A stretch of 64,000 nt of DNA from Pseudonocardia nematodicida (GCF_040105385.1 NZ_JBEDNQ010000010.1:248001-312000); one strand, 5' to 3'. Shown: positions 1 through 9,152, counted from the stretch's first letter. Notes: generated from the letters alone by a model not told the origin. Program-made: numbers and translations.

Positions 1-30
1 GCACCGCGCCCACCTGGAAGCAGAGCGGGA
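1..30 (+). repeat. Edge copy of a Clp-N gene tail
   Basis: These 30 bases are identical to 3660-3689, inside the 3' end of the broken Clp N-domain gene. Read in the matching frame both give HRAHLEAER and then diverge. The copy is cut by the window edge, so a second Clp-N gene or fragment probably lies just upstream. The frame stays open far into the next gene, so its true end cannot be set. Confidence 0.75.
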
Positions 31-121
31 ACTGGGGGCGGCGCGGGCGCCTCGGCCGACGGTGATGACCGCCGGTCCCGTTGCACCTGCTGGCCCGGAC
101 GGACGTGGTCGGTCGCTGAGC

Positions 122-152
122 TTGACCGTGCCGCAACGGCATCGTTTCTGCT
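122..152 (+). promoter_or_regulatory. MerR-type promoter upstream of DedA-like gene
   Basis: TTGACC at 122-127 is followed by the imperfect palindrome GTGCC-GCAAC-GGCAT and, 19 bp after the hexamer, by TCTGCT at 147-152. A second copy with the same spacing precedes the GMC oxidoreductase gene. A long 19-bp spacer holding a palindrome is the hallmark of MerR-family promoters. No MerR gene lies in the window. Confidence 0.6.
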
Positions 153-192
153 CTTTCCCATGGGAACGACCGAGTCGGACGGAGCAGGTGAC

Positions 193-1110
193 ATGGCCAG
201 GACGACCACCGGTGGGTACCGGGACGAGATCCGCGGACCGGCGTACGACGCCGGTCCCGGGGACGCCACACCTCCGATGGGTACGGCGGTGCAGAGGAAC
301 GTCTCCGAGGTCGAGACGCCGGCGTACGGCACGCCCGCGCCGCAGGCGCCGCCCGCGACGAAGCGACGGTTCCGCTGGCGGAGCGCGCACTACACCCCGC
401 AGGAACGCGAGGAGGCACGGGAGGCGCTGCGCAAGGTCGCGCCCTGGGACGGCCCGATGCGGCGCGGCGACTGGTTCCTGATCATCGCGACGGTCGCGGT
501 CGTCGCGCTCAACCTGGCGTCGATGCCGTTCCGGCCGCTCCTGATCGCGTCCTACCCGGTCGCACTGGCCGCGGTGACCGGCAGCCTGTCCGCGGTCGGG
601 GCCGGGGCAGCGTTCGCGCGGATCGGCGAGGCCGACCTGTGGCTGGTGGTCGCCGCCGGCGTCTTCGGAATGATCAAGTTCGACTGGCTGTTCTGGCTGG
701 CCGGCCGCCGTTGGGGAGCGAAGATCATCCAGCTGTGGGCGCCCGGCGCGGGTGCACAGCGCTTCGTGGCGTGGTTGCGGTCGGCTCCGCGCTGGGTGCA
801 GCCTCTCGCCGTCGTCGCGGCTGCACTGCCGGGTGTTCCCGCCCCCGCGGTGTTCGCGCTGGCCGGCATGGGCCGGATGCGCCTGCTCCCGTTCCTCGTC
901 TTCGACGCGATCGGTGCCGCGCTCATCGCGGGCCTGGTGGCAGGACTCGGCTACGGGATCGGGCAGCACGCCGTGGACGTCGTCCTCGCCGTGGACGAGT
1001 ACGCGCTGTGGATCACCCTCGCTCTCGTCGTGGTGATCTCGGTCCGGGCCGGCATGAAGGGGCAGAAGGCGAACGGGGCGACGCAGGACCAGCGGGCGGG
1101 CGGCGCCTGA
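193..1110 (+). CDS. DedA-like (VTT domain) integral membrane protein
   Basis: A membrane protein of about 305 residues. The first ~90 residues are a proline/alanine-rich, charged cytoplasmic segment. Then come hydrophobic helices, a central stretch resembling the DedA/VTT (SNARE-associated) fold (FGMIKFDWLFWLAGRRWG, then a GVPAP re-entrant-like segment followed by FALAGMGRMRLLPFL), and two C-terminal helices. DedA proteins are linked to lipid-carrier recycling and membrane homeostasis; a specific role here is not visible. GGAG lies 8 bases before the ATG at 193, which makes that start more likely than the in-frame ATG at 160. It is driven by the MerR-type promoter at 122-152. Confidence is good for membrane protein, moderate for DedA. 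Confidence 0.7.
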   Translation: MARTTTGGYRDEIRGPAYDAGPGDATPPMGTAVQRNVSEVETPAYGTPAPQAPPATKRRFRWRSAHYTPQEREEAREALRKVAPWDGPMRRGDWFLIIATVAVVALNLASMPFRPLLIASYPVALAAVTGSLSAVGAGAAFARIGEADLWLVVAAGVFGMIKFDWLFWLAGRRWGAKIIQLWAPGAGAQRFVAWLRSAPRWVQPLAVVAAALPGVPAPAVFALAGMGRMRLLPFLVFDAIGAALIAGLVAGLGYGIGQHAVDVVLAVDEYALWITLALVVVISVRAGMKGQKANGATQDQRAGGA

Positions 1111-1189
1111 TCCCGGGCGCCGCACCGACCGGAGCGGCCGGTGGGGCAGCCGGACTCTGGGCCCGCGTACACGGTGGCGACGCCGTCGT

Positions 1190-1220
1190 TTGACCATGCC
1201 GCAGGGGCATGGGCTCTGCT
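1190..1220 (+). promoter_or_regulatory. MerR-type promoter upstream of GMC oxidoreductase
   Basis: TTGACC at 1190-1195, palindrome ATGCC-GCAGG-GGCAT at 1196-1210 and TCTGCT at 1215-1220. Hexamers and palindrome sit exactly as in the copy at 122-152, so both genes are probably controlled by one MerR-family activator. Confidence 0.62.
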
Positions 1221-1271
1221 GTGGCCACGGCGGGAACGCCTCGAGAGCACCCGGGCGGTGGAGGAGAGAAC

Positions 1272-2759
1272 ATGTACGACACGATCGTCGTCGGAGCGGG
1301 TTCGGCCGGAGCAGCCGTCGCGGCCCGGCTCAGCGAGGACGACGGCCGGCGCGTGCTGCTGCTGGAGGCCGGCCCGGACTACCGCTCCGCGGACGCCGTC
1401 CCGATGCTGCGCGGCGTCGAGCCCGGCAAGGTCCATCTCGCGCGGGAGCTGGCCGCGTCGCACACGTTCCCCGACCTCGTCGCGACGCGGTCGTCGGCGC
1501 AGCAGCCGCTGCCCTACATCCGTGGCCGCGGTGCGGGTGGCAGCTCCGCCATCAACGGGCTGTTCGCCATCCGGCCGCCCCGGGAGGACTTCGACGGCTG
1601 GGCCGCGCAGGGCTGTACCGGATGGAGCTTCGACGACGTCCTCCCGCTGCTCACCGCGATGGAGAGCGACCAGGACTTCCCCGACGAGCCCTACCACGGC
1701 GCCCACGGCCCGACCCCGATCGTCCGGCCCCGCCGCGAGGACTTCGCGACGGTCGACGCGGCGGTCGACCGGATCACGGAGCGCCTCGGCCACCCCTGGG
1801 CGCCCGACCACAACGCACCCGGCTCGACCGGGGTGTCCCCGTACGCCTACAACAGCTTCGGCACCGAACGCGTCTCCACCAACGACGCCTACCTCGAACC
1901 CGCCCGCGAACGGCCCGGCCTGGAGGTGCGCGGCGACGCGCTCGTCGATCGCGTCCTGTTCTCCGGCAGCCGGGCCGTCGGGGTGCGCGCGGTCGCCGGC
2001 GGCACGGTCGTCGAGTTCCGGAGCGCGGAGGTCGTGCTGTGCGCCGGGGCGATCCACTCGCCCGCGATCCTGCAGCGGTCCGGTATCGGGCCGGCCGCGG
2101 AGCTGCGCGAGCTCGGCGTCGACCCGCTCACCGACCTCCCGGTCGGGCACGGCCTACAGGACCACCCGGGCATCACGCTGGCACTCGGCCTGCACGAGCC
2201 GGTCGACTACGGCGGCCTCCCCGAGCGGGGCCAGCTCTGCGTGCGGTTCGACACCGGCGTCGGCGAGGAGCCCGACGACGGGATGCTCGGCACCCCCGGA
2301 GCGCTGGGCGTCGGCGTCACCGCCGGCGGCGTCATCGGCTGGGTGAACCGGGTCTCCTCGACCGGGCGGGTCCGCATCGCCGGGACCGATCCGGCGCTCG
2401 ACCCGAGCGTCGACTTCGACATGCTCTCCGCGCCGGAGGACATGCAGCGGTTCCGCGCCGTCGTCGACGAGCTGCGCCGGATCGCCGCGGCGCCGGAGAT
2501 GAAGGAGATCGCCGCGTTCACCGCGCTCGGCGCGGAACTGGTCTCCCCCGAGACCCCGATGACCGACGACGAGTTCGCCCGGTTCTCCCTCACCAACGTC
2601 GTCGACACCGTGCACGCGTCCGGGTCCTGCCGCATGGGGTCCCCGGACGCACCGGACGTCGTCGTCCTGCCGTGGGTCCCCCGGGCCAACACCAACCTGA
2701 CGGCCATCCTCGTCGGCGAGAAGATCGCCCGCGACATCCGGGGCGGACGCACCGGATAA
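1272..2759 (+). CDS. GMC family FAD-dependent oxidoreductase
   Basis: 495 residues, the usual length for the glucose-methanol-choline family, which oxidises alcohols with FAD. The N-terminus has the dinucleotide fold (VVGAGSAG, then LLLEAG). Around residue 85 is GRGAGGSSAINGL, the first GMC signature, and around residue 257 CAGAIHSPAILQRSGIGP, the second. The C-terminal active site reads HASGSCRMG, followed by ANTNLTAIL, where Asn takes the place of the usual second His or Asn. GAGGAGAG just before 1272 fixes the start; an upstream in-frame ATG at 1209 lacks such a site. Substrate unknown (choline-, polyethylene-glycol- or sugar-alcohol-type all possible). It is a single gene behind a MerR-type promoter. 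Confidence 0.9.
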   Translation: MYDTIVVGAGSAGAAVAARLSEDDGRRVLLLEAGPDYRSADAVPMLRGVEPGKVHLARELAASHTFPDLVATRSSAQQPLPYIRGRGAGGSSAINGLFAIRPPREDFDGWAAQGCTGWSFDDVLPLLTAMESDQDFPDEPYHGAHGPTPIVRPRREDFATVDAAVDRITERLGHPWAPDHNAPGSTGVSPYAYNSFGTERVSTNDAYLEPARERPGLEVRGDALVDRVLFSGSRAVGVRAVAGGTVVEFRSAEVVLCAGAIHSPAILQRSGIGPAAELRELGVDPLTDLPVGHGLQDHPGITLALGLHEPVDYGGLPERGQLCVRFDTGVGEEPDDGMLGTPGALGVGVTAGGVIGWVNRVSSTGRVRIAGTDPALDPSVDFDMLSAPEDMQRFRAVVDELRRIAAAPEMKEIAAFTALGAELVSPETPMTDDEFARFSLTNVVDTVHASGSCRMGSPDAPDVVVLPWVPRANTNLTAILVGEKIARDIRGGRTG

Positions 2760-2794
2760 CCGGCACCGGGCGGGAGGCCATCGGCCGCACCTGA

Positions 2795-3732
2795 CCTTGG
2801 CCGGCGCTTCGGACCGGAACTAGTCTCCCCCGGCAGGTCATCGAGCTCGCTCGCGAGCGGGCGCGGGACCTGCACAACGACGCGGTGGGGACCGAACACC
2901 TCCTGCTCGGCTTCCTCGTCGAGGAACGCCGTTCCCCCGGCGATGACACCCCGACTCCGCTGATGGACTGCGGCCTGGACGAGCAGGCTGCACACGATCA
3001 CGTGCGCCGCAGCCGTCCGGGCCTCGTCCGTCCGGCGCTACGCCCGCCCGGATCGAGAACCGACTGCTGGGCCGAGACCTGGGCTTCACCGAACGGGCCA
3101 CGGCGACCTTGGATCTCTCGCTACGCCAGGCACTGCAGACCTGTCGTGCTCGCCCCGGAGTGCGACCGCCGATCACGCCCGCCCACCTGCTCCTCGGGCT
3201 GCTCGATCAACCCGCCAACGGCGCGCTGCGGGTACTGCTCGCCCTCGATGTGGACATCGCTGCGCTCCGCCGACAGGCAGCCGACGCCGCGAGCGGCGCC
3301 GACACATCCACCGATACGCCGTGGGGTAGCGACCGGCCTGAGCTCAGCGCAGCCCTCGCACCGCCCCGCACCCCGGTCGAACCCACGATCATGGCCTGGC
3401 TGCACGGCACGATCTACGGCAGCCACCTGCGCTACGAGTACCTCGGCGTACTCAACATGCTCGCCATGGCCGGCGGCGACGAACGCATCCCCGCGCCCCC
3501 CGACGACGTCCTGATCAGCCGGCACCGCGAGCTCGCCCGCCTGCGGACCACACACCTGCAGAGCGAACTCGGGTTCCTCGACGCCACTGCCCGCGCCGGC
3601 TGGACCGACACCGCCGTCGGTCAGGCGCTGGCCATCCCGCCGCAGCGCAGCACCGCCGCGCACCGCGCCCACCTGGAAGCAGAGCGGGATCACCACCACC
3701 CCTCACGCCACCCCCATCCGTGGACCGGATGA
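2795..3732 (+). pseudogene. Clp N-terminal repeat-domain protein, truncated and frameshifted
   Basis: Reading from about 2834 gives VIELARERARDLHND then GTEHLLLGFLVEE, a clear first Clp-N repeat. In-frame upstream there is no start codon back to the TGA at 2792, so about ten N-terminal residues (MFERF-like) are missing. After about 2990 the coding frame moves from the second to the first register, where it continues as RIENRLLGRDLGFT, then PAHLLLGLLDQP (second repeat), and ends at the TAG/TGA near 3732. In frame 1 a TGA at 2944 prevents continuous reading. Clp-N domains bind adaptors or substrates; here no ATPase module follows, so the intact gene would have been a stand-alone Clp-N protein. 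A sequencing error could explain the shift but not the missing start. Confidence 0.7.
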
Positions 3733-3813
3733 GCGAGCCGCTGACGGTCGGACGGTTCCAGACGTACGGCGGCCGATCGGGAGGGCCGACACGAAGGTCC
3801 ACTCCGTCCGCCG

Positions 3814-4974
3814 TCAGGAGCGGTCCAGCCCGCCGCGCTCGACCAGCTGAGCGGCGATGACGTTGCGCTGGATCTCGTTGGTGCCCTCACCGACGATCAT
3901 CAGCGGTGCGTCGCGGAAGTACCGCTCGACGTCGAACTCGGTGGAGTAGCCGTAGCCACCGTGCACCCGGATCGCGTCCAGCGCGACCTCCATGGCGGTC
4001 TCGGAGGCGAACAGCTTGGCCATCCCGGCCTCCATGTCACAGCGCCGGCCGGACTCGTAGGTCTCGGCGGCGTGCAGGATCAGCCGCCGGGCGGCGGTGA
4101 CCTTGGTCGCCATGTCCGCGAGACGGTTCCCGACGGCCTGGTGGCGCCAGATCGGCTTGCCGAACGCCTCCCGTTCCCGGGCGTAGCGCAGGGCATCCTC
4201 CAGCGCGGCGTCGGCGACGCCGAGGGCCCGTGCGGCGACCTGGATCCGGCCGGTCTCCAGGCCCGTCATCATCTGGGCGAAGCCGCGGCCCTCCACGCCG
4301 CCGAGAACGGCGTCCGCGGGAACCCGCATGTCGTCGAAGTGCAGCTCACAGGACTCGACCCCCTTGTAGCCGAGCTTGGGCAGGTCCTTCGACACGGTCA
4401 GTCCCGGGCCGTGCTCGACCAACAGCACGGAGACGCCCCGGTGACGGGGCTCGGCATCGGGGTCGGTCTTGCAGAGCAGCGCGATGAGGCCGGAGCGGCG
4501 GGCATTGGTGATCCAGGTCTTGGTCCCGTCGACGACGTATCCGTCGTCGGTCCGCCGGGCCCGGGTGGCCATGGCCTGCAGGTCCGAGCCGCCGCCCGGC
4601 TCGGTCAGCGCCATCGTCGCCCGGAGCTCACCGGTCGCCATCCGCGGCAGGTAGCGGTCCCGTTGCTCCGGCGTACCGAATTGCACCAGCAGCTTGGCGA
4701 CGACGGTGTGCCCGCCCATGGCGCCGGCCAGGCTCATCCAGCCGCGGGCCAGCTCCGCCGTGACCAGCGCGTAGCACGGCATCGACACCGGTGCCTCGCC
4801 CCACGGCCCGGGCACCGCGAGCCCGTAGATCCCGAGCTCCTTCATCTGGTCAATCCACTTCTCGGGGTACTCCCCCGAGCGCTCGAACTCGTTGACCTGC
4901 GGCTTCACCTCCCGGTCGACGAACTCCCGGACGATGTCGACGATCGCCTGTTCCTCGGAGCTCAGCATGCCCAT
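3814..4974 (-). CDS. Acyl-CoA dehydrogenase
   Basis: 386 residues, full length for the FAD acyl-CoA dehydrogenase family, which makes the alpha,beta double bond of an acyl-CoA. Visible motifs are ALTEPGGGSD (flavin/substrate contact, around residue 122), the C-terminal GGYGYSTEFDVERYFRDA and the GEGTNEIQRNVIA segment holding the usual catalytic Glu. GGAAGGAA precedes the ATG at 4974. It is the last gene of a leftward operon starting with the aldehyde dehydrogenase at 10646 (40-bp gap to the SDR upstream). Context suggests it oxidises the acyl-CoA formed from the imported alcohol or acid. Substrate unknown. Confidence 0.92.
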   Translation of the reverse strand: MGMLSSEEQAIVDIVREFVDREVKPQVNEFERSGEYPEKWIDQMKELGIYGLAVPGPWGEAPVSMPCYALVTAELARGWMSLAGAMGGHTVVAKLLVQFGTPEQRDRYLPRMATGELRATMALTEPGGGSDLQAMATRARRTDDGYVVDGTKTWITNARRSGLIALLCKTDPDAEPRHRGVSVLLVEHGPGLTVSKDLPKLGYKGVESCELHFDDMRVPADAVLGGVEGRGFAQMMTGLETGRIQVAARALGVADAALEDALRYAREREAFGKPIWRHQAVGNRLADMATKVTAARRLILHAAETYESGRRCDMEAGMAKLFASETAMEVALDAIRVHGGYGYSTEFDVERYFRDAPLMIVGEGTNEIQRNVIAAQLVERGGLDRS

Positions 4975-5014
4975 GCCTGTTCCTTCCCGTCGTCGTGTGG
5001 TGGTGGCGGGCTCG

Positions 5015-5779
5015 TCACGACAGCCCGGTCCGGCTCATGAGCCCGCCGTCGACGGCGAGATCGATGCCGGTCACGTACGCGGATCCCGGACCGACGAGGA
5101 ACGCGATCGCGTCCTCGACGTCACGGGGTGTTCCCGTCCGGCCGAGCGGGATCGCCGAGTCGAACCGTCCGATCAGGTCGGGGTCGGTGAAGGCGTCCCG
5201 GTTGATGGCCGTCCCGATCACGCCGGGACTGACCGAGTTCACCCGGATCCGATGGGGCGCCAGCTCGACCGCGAGCGTCCGACTGACGGCGAGCAGCCCT
5301 CCCTTCGATGCCGCGTAGGCGGGGTGGCCGACGCCTCCGCGATGAGCCGCCGTCGACGTGATCATCACGATCGCACCTCCGCGACCCGCGACCAGGTGCG
5401 GAACGGCGGCCCGGACGAGATGGAAGGCGCTGCTCAGATTGATCGCCAGTGTCCGGTCCCAGTCCTCCTGCGTGGTCGCGGCCAGGTCCTTGCGCACGAT
5501 CACCCCGGCACCGTGGACCACCGCCCGGACTCCCCCCGTCGCCCGGGCGACGCCGTCGACCGCCTCGCGGAGGGCGGCCGGCTCGGCGACGTCGACCTCG
5601 CGGATGTCCACCCGGCCACCGCTGTCCTCGATCTCCTTCCGCAGGGAGGCCAGACCCTCACCGTCCCGATCGAACGCCGCGACGACGAGCCCGTCGCGTG
5701 CGAGGCGCAGGCCGGCGGCCCGGCAGATGCCCGATGCGGCTCCGGTGACCACCACACACCCGTGCTCGTCGTCAGTCAT
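5015..5779 (-). CDS. SDR family oxidoreductase with altered glycine motif
   Basis: 254 residues, classical short-chain dehydrogenase size. The cofactor motif near residue 12 reads TGAASGIC, so the third glycine of TGxxxGxG is Cys. The rest is intact: NLSSAFH, Ser in ITSTAAHRGG, YAASK, and a C-terminal YVTGIDLAVDGG. It is the fifth gene of the leftward operon, 36 bp after the MFS gene, with GAGAGGGA before its start. Likely role is oxidation of a hydroxyl during the catabolic route; the Cys may lower or change cofactor binding. Confidence 0.85.
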   Translation of the reverse strand: MTDDEHGCVVVTGAASGICRAAGLRLARDGLVVAAFDRDGEGLASLRKEIEDSGGRVDIREVDVAEPAALREAVDGVARATGGVRAVVHGAGVIVRKDLAATTQEDWDRTLAINLSSAFHLVRAAVPHLVAGRGGAIVMITSTAAHRGGVGHPAYAASKGGLLAVSRTLAVELAPHRIRVNSVSPGVIGTAINRDAFTDPDLIGRFDSAIPLGRTGTPRDVEDAIAFLVGPGSAYVTGIDLAVDGGLMSRTGLS

Positions 5780-5815
5780 CCGGGGTCCCTCTCCCGGTCC
5801 GGCGGGCGACCACCG

Positions 5816-7141
5816 TCATTCGACCGGCTCCGAGTACCGCAGGTAGCCCACGGCGCTCAGTACGGCGGCGAACGAGATCAGCAGAGCCGGGCTCTGCGCG
5901 AATCCGGTGAGCGCGATGAGTCCGGTGCTGATGAAGGGTGCCGCGCCGCCGAAGACCGCCACGGTCAGCCCCCAGGAGATGGCGAACGCGGTACCGCGGG
6001 TGCGCGCCGCCAGGGTTTCGAAGATCGCCCCGAGTGTCAGCGCGTTGTGCGCGGCGAACGGCGCGGTTAGCAGGAGTACGCCCGCGACCGCCGCGCCGAG
6101 GGTCCCGGATCCGATCAGGACGAACAGCGGGACGGACGCCAGCGCGAGGATCCCGGCCGTGCCGACACAGATCGCCCGCCGGCCGTAGCGGTCGGCGGCG
6201 AGGCCGAAGAGGGGGGTCAGCACGACGAGCAGGCTCAGACCGACGAGCGTCACGAGGAGGCCCTCCTGGGCGCTGAACCCGAACTCGGCGACGAGGTAGG
6301 CGGGCTGCTGGATGTAGATGACGTAGAAGCCCGCGCACATCAGCGCTCCGAGCAGTGCTCCCTGGTACATGCGCCCGCGGGTCGCCGGGTCGGCGACCGC
6401 GTCGCGCAGCGGCGTGGACGAGATGTCACCGGTGGACTGCATGCGCCGGAACACCGGGGTCTCGCCGATCTTGAACCGGATGTACACCGCGACGCCGGCC
6501 AGCGGGATCGCGAGCAGGAACAGCACCCGCCATCCCCACGCCTGCATCAGTACGGGGCCGAGCAGGAAGCTCAGCGAGAACGCGCAGACCGAACCGAACA
6601 GGTTGCCGACCGACGCTCCCGTCTGCACGAGGGCGAGCCGGCTCGCCCGCTGCCGCACCGGGGTCCATTCCCCGACGAAGGTGATGGCTGCCGCCGTCTC
6701 CCCGCCGTAGACGAACCCCTGGGCGAGCCGGCAGAGCAGGACCGCCAGCGGGGCGATGATCCCGATGGTCTGGTAAGAGGGGATCAGGCCGATGAGCGCC
6801 GTGGCCACCGCGATCGCGACGACGCTGAGCAACATCACTGTCTTCCGGCCGATGCGGTCGGCGAAGGACCCGAGCACGACACCGCCCACGGGTCTGACCA
6901 GGAACGGGATGGCGAACACCGCCCAGGTCACCAGCAGCGACGTCGCCGAATCCGCCGTGGAGAAGAACTCGACGGTCAGGTACGCGGCGACGAGACCGTA
7001 GATCGTGAAGTCGTAGGTCTCCATGAAGAAGCCGGCGGCACCCGAGAAGGTGGCCTTCCGGACGTCGTGCGGCGACGGTTCGCCCGCGACGGGACGACCG
7101 GGGTCGTCCACGTCAGGAGCACTCACGGGGTGATCGGACAT
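5816..7141 (-). CDS. MFS importer, metabolite:H+ symporter (MHS) type
   Basis: 441 residues with about twelve hydrophobic segments. MHS signatures are RPVGGVVLGSFADRIGRK after helix 2 and LAQGFVYGGE, as in ShiA/ProP/KgtP-like proton-coupled uptake of organic acids, and a second DRYGRR loop. The start MSDHPV at 7141 has GGAAGGACC upstream; the frame stays open further upstream but that part overlaps the SDR gene and is not coding-like. It lies between two SDR genes in the leftward operon, so it probably imports the growth substrate of the regulon, likely a carboxylate. Confidence 0.88.
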   Translation of the reverse strand: MSDHPVSAPDVDDPGRPVAGEPSPHDVRKATFSGAAGFFMETYDFTIYGLVAAYLTVEFFSTADSATSLLVTWAVFAIPFLVRPVGGVVLGSFADRIGRKTVMLLSVVAIAVATALIGLIPSYQTIGIIAPLAVLLCRLAQGFVYGGETAAAITFVGEWTPVRQRASRLALVQTGASVGNLFGSVCAFSLSFLLGPVLMQAWGWRVLFLLAIPLAGVAVYIRFKIGETPVFRRMQSTGDISSTPLRDAVADPATRGRMYQGALLGALMCAGFYVIYIQQPAYLVAEFGFSAQEGLLVTLVGLSLLVVLTPLFGLAADRYGRRAICVGTAGILALASVPLFVLIGSGTLGAAVAGVLLLTAPFAAHNALTLGAIFETLAARTRGTAFAISWGLTVAVFGGAAPFISTGLIALTGFAQSPALLISFAAVLSAVGYLRYSEPVE

Positions 7142-7224
7142 CAGAGGTCCTTCCGGAGCAGGAAGAGAGGAGAACGTGATCGGTCGCCCGCCCGCGGCGT
7201 GCACACGGGTCCGGCTCGGACGGG

Positions 7225-8001
7225 TCAGCCGGCGACGACACTCATGCCGCCGTCGGCCATCACGACGGAGCCGACGAGGTACGCGGCGCGGTCCGATGCA
7301 AGGAAGGCGATGACCTCGGCGATCTCCCGCGGCTGCGCGGCGCGGCCGATCGGGGTCCCGCTGCCGTGCGCGGTGAGGAAGCCGGGACCGTCGTCGTGGA
7401 TGTCGTCGAGGATGTGGGTGACCGTGTCGCCCGTCCCGACCGCGTTGACCCGGATGCCGGAGTCGATGGCCTCCAGCGCGGTGGCCCGGGTGAGCTGGGC
7501 GAGCGCGCCCTTGGAGGCGGCGTACGCCGCGATGGTGGGGAAGGCCTGGTAGCAGGCGTACGACCCGACGTTCACGATCGCGCCCGCTCCCTGTGGTGCC
7601 ATCGCGCGCAACGCCTCCCGCGAGTGCAGGAACGCGCCCGTGGCGTTGACCGCGAGGACCCCGTTCCACTCGTCCAGCGTCATCTCGGCGACGGCCTTGT
7701 TGATGATGATCCCGGCGTTGTTGACCAGCACGTCGAGCCGGCCGAAACGCTCCCCGGCGAGTGCGACCGCCCGCTGGGCGCTGTCCTCGTGGATGACGTC
7801 CGCGATCAGGGCCGCGACCGCGGCCGACTCGAGGGCGGACACACCGGGATCGCGATCCTCGGCGACGACGCGGGCCCCGCGTTCGACGAGCAGTTCCACC
7901 GTCGCCCGGCCGATCCCGCTCGCCGCGCCCGTGACGATCGCGACGCGGCCCGCGAACTCCCCGGTGGCGGCGGTTCCGTGATCGCTCATGATCTCAGGCA
8001 C
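7225..8001 (-). CDS. SDR family oxidoreductase
   Basis: 258 residues. Canonical TGAASGIG near residue 24, NNAG, catalytic Ser in NVGSYACY, YAASK, and C-terminal GSVVMADGG. Its start overlaps the stop of the alcohol dehydrogenase gene by 8 bp (or not at all if MSDHGT at 7989 is used), so the two are co-translated. Third gene of the leftward operon. NAD(P)-dependent oxidation of a secondary alcohol intermediate is likely; exact substrate unknown. Confidence 0.88.
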   Translation of the reverse strand: MPEIMSDHGTAATGEFAGRVAIVTGAASGIGRATVELLVERGARVVAEDRDPGVSALESAAVAALIADVIHEDSAQRAVALAGERFGRLDVLVNNAGIIINKAVAEMTLDEWNGVLAVNATGAFLHSREALRAMAPQGAGAIVNVGSYACYQAFPTIAAYAASKGALAQLTRATALEAIDSGIRVNAVGTGDTVTHILDDIHDDGPGFLTAHGSGTPIGRAAQPREIAEVIAFLASDRAAYLVGSVVMADGGMSVVAG

Positions 8002-9115
8002 CCAGCGTGAAGTCGATGACGCCGCGGATGATCGTGCCGTCGCGCAGGTCCTGGTAACCCTCGTTGATCTGGTCGAGGGTGTAGGTCCGGGTGATCAGCT
8101 CGTCGAGCTTGAGCTGCCCGGCGTCATACAGCCGGAGCATGCGGATGATGTCGTGCTGGGGGTTCGACGAGCCGAACAGCGTTCCCTTGATGGTCTTCTG
8201 GTTGAAGACCATGTCCGATCCGGACACGTGGACGGTCAGGTCGGCCGGGTTGGCGACGCCGGTGACGACGACGGTGCTGCCCTTGCCGATCACGTTGAAC
8301 GCGTCCGTGACGACCTGCTCGGTCATCACGCCGACGACGCAGATGGCCTGGTCCGCACCTTCACCCCAGGTCAGTTCCCTGGTCGCCGTCGCGGCCTCCT
8401 CGGCCGTGGCGAAGACGTGGGTGGCACCGAAGTCGAGCGCGGTCTTGCGCTTGAACTCGACCGGATCCACGCAGATCACGTACTTCGCGCCCGCGTGGGC
8501 GGCGCCCTGGACGGCGTTCATGCCGACGCCGCCCAGCCCGTAGACGACGACCGTGTCGCCGGGACGTACGCCGCCGGCGTTGACCGCGCTCCCCCAGCCG
8601 GTGGGGACCCCACACCCGACGAGGACCGCCTTGTCCAGCGGCAGCCAGTCGTCGACCTTCACGCACGACAGCTCCGAGACGGTGGCGCGCTCGGAGAAGG
8701 CACCGAGCATGCAGAACCCGCCGATGTCCCCCAGTTCCGGATCGTGCATCCGGAAGGTGCCGTCGGGCATGGAGCCTTCGAGGATGGTGGCACCGGAGTT
8801 GCAGAGGTTCTGCTTGCCGGTGGAGCAGTAGCGGCAGGTACCGCAGGCCGGGGTGAAGCTGCAGACGACATGGTCTCCGGGCGCGACCCTGGTGACGCCG
8901 GGGCCGACCTGCTCGACGATTCCGGCGGCTTCGTGCCCGCCGACGATCGGGAAACGGACGACGTTGTCGCCGTCGACCATGTGCAGGTCCGAATGGCACA
9001 GGCCGGCCGCCGACATCGTCAGCAGGACCTCGCCGGCGCGGGGCTCGTCGAGGTCGATCTCGCGAATCTCGAAGGGTCGGTGGTAGCCGGTCAGGACGGC
9101 GGCACGGGTCTTCAT
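7994..9115 (-). CDS. Zinc-dependent (NDMA-dependent type) alcohol dehydrogenase
   Basis: 373 residues of the class III-like zinc alcohol dehydrogenase family. Catalytic zinc ligands are in GLCHSDLH and GGHEAAG; the structural zinc site is CGTCRYCSTGKQNLC, and VYGLGGVG binds the nucleotide. Length and overall sequence resemble actinobacterial NDMA-dependent alcohol dehydrogenases, which hold NAD(H) tightly; this subtype is an inference. Start MKTRAA at 9115. It lies 37 bp after the aldehyde dehydrogenase gene, so the pair would convert an alcohol through the aldehyde to the acid before CoA activation. Confidence 0.88.
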   Translation of the reverse strand: MKTRAAVLTGYHRPFEIREIDLDEPRAGEVLLTMSAAGLCHSDLHMVDGDNVVRFPIVGGHEAAGIVEQVGPGVTRVAPGDHVVCSFTPACGTCRYCSTGKQNLCNSGATILEGSMPDGTFRMHDPELGDIGGFCMLGAFSERATVSELSCVKVDDWLPLDKAVLVGCGVPTGWGSAVNAGGVRPGDTVVVYGLGGVGMNAVQGAAHAGAKYVICVDPVEFKRKTALDFGATHVFATAEEAATATRELTWGEGADQAICVVGVMTEQVVTDAFNVIGKGSTVVVTGVANPADLTVHVSGSDMVFNQKTIKGTLFGSSNPQHDIIRMLRLYDAGQLKLDELITRTYTLDQINEGYQDLRDGTIIRGVIDFTLGA

Positions 9116-9152
9116 GTCTTCTCCTGGGTGAGGGGTGGGGTGGGGGGTGGGC

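Noticed and set aside
62..481. Plus-strand open frame overlapping the DedA-like gene
   Set aside because: Arg-rich nonsense translation after the first ~20 codons; only the first 30 bases resemble a Clp-N tail.
951..2150. Long open frame on the minus strand opposite the GMC gene
   Set aside because: High GC produces long antisense frames; the translation is Arg/Ala/Gly-rich with no domain, while the plus strand has full GMC signatures.
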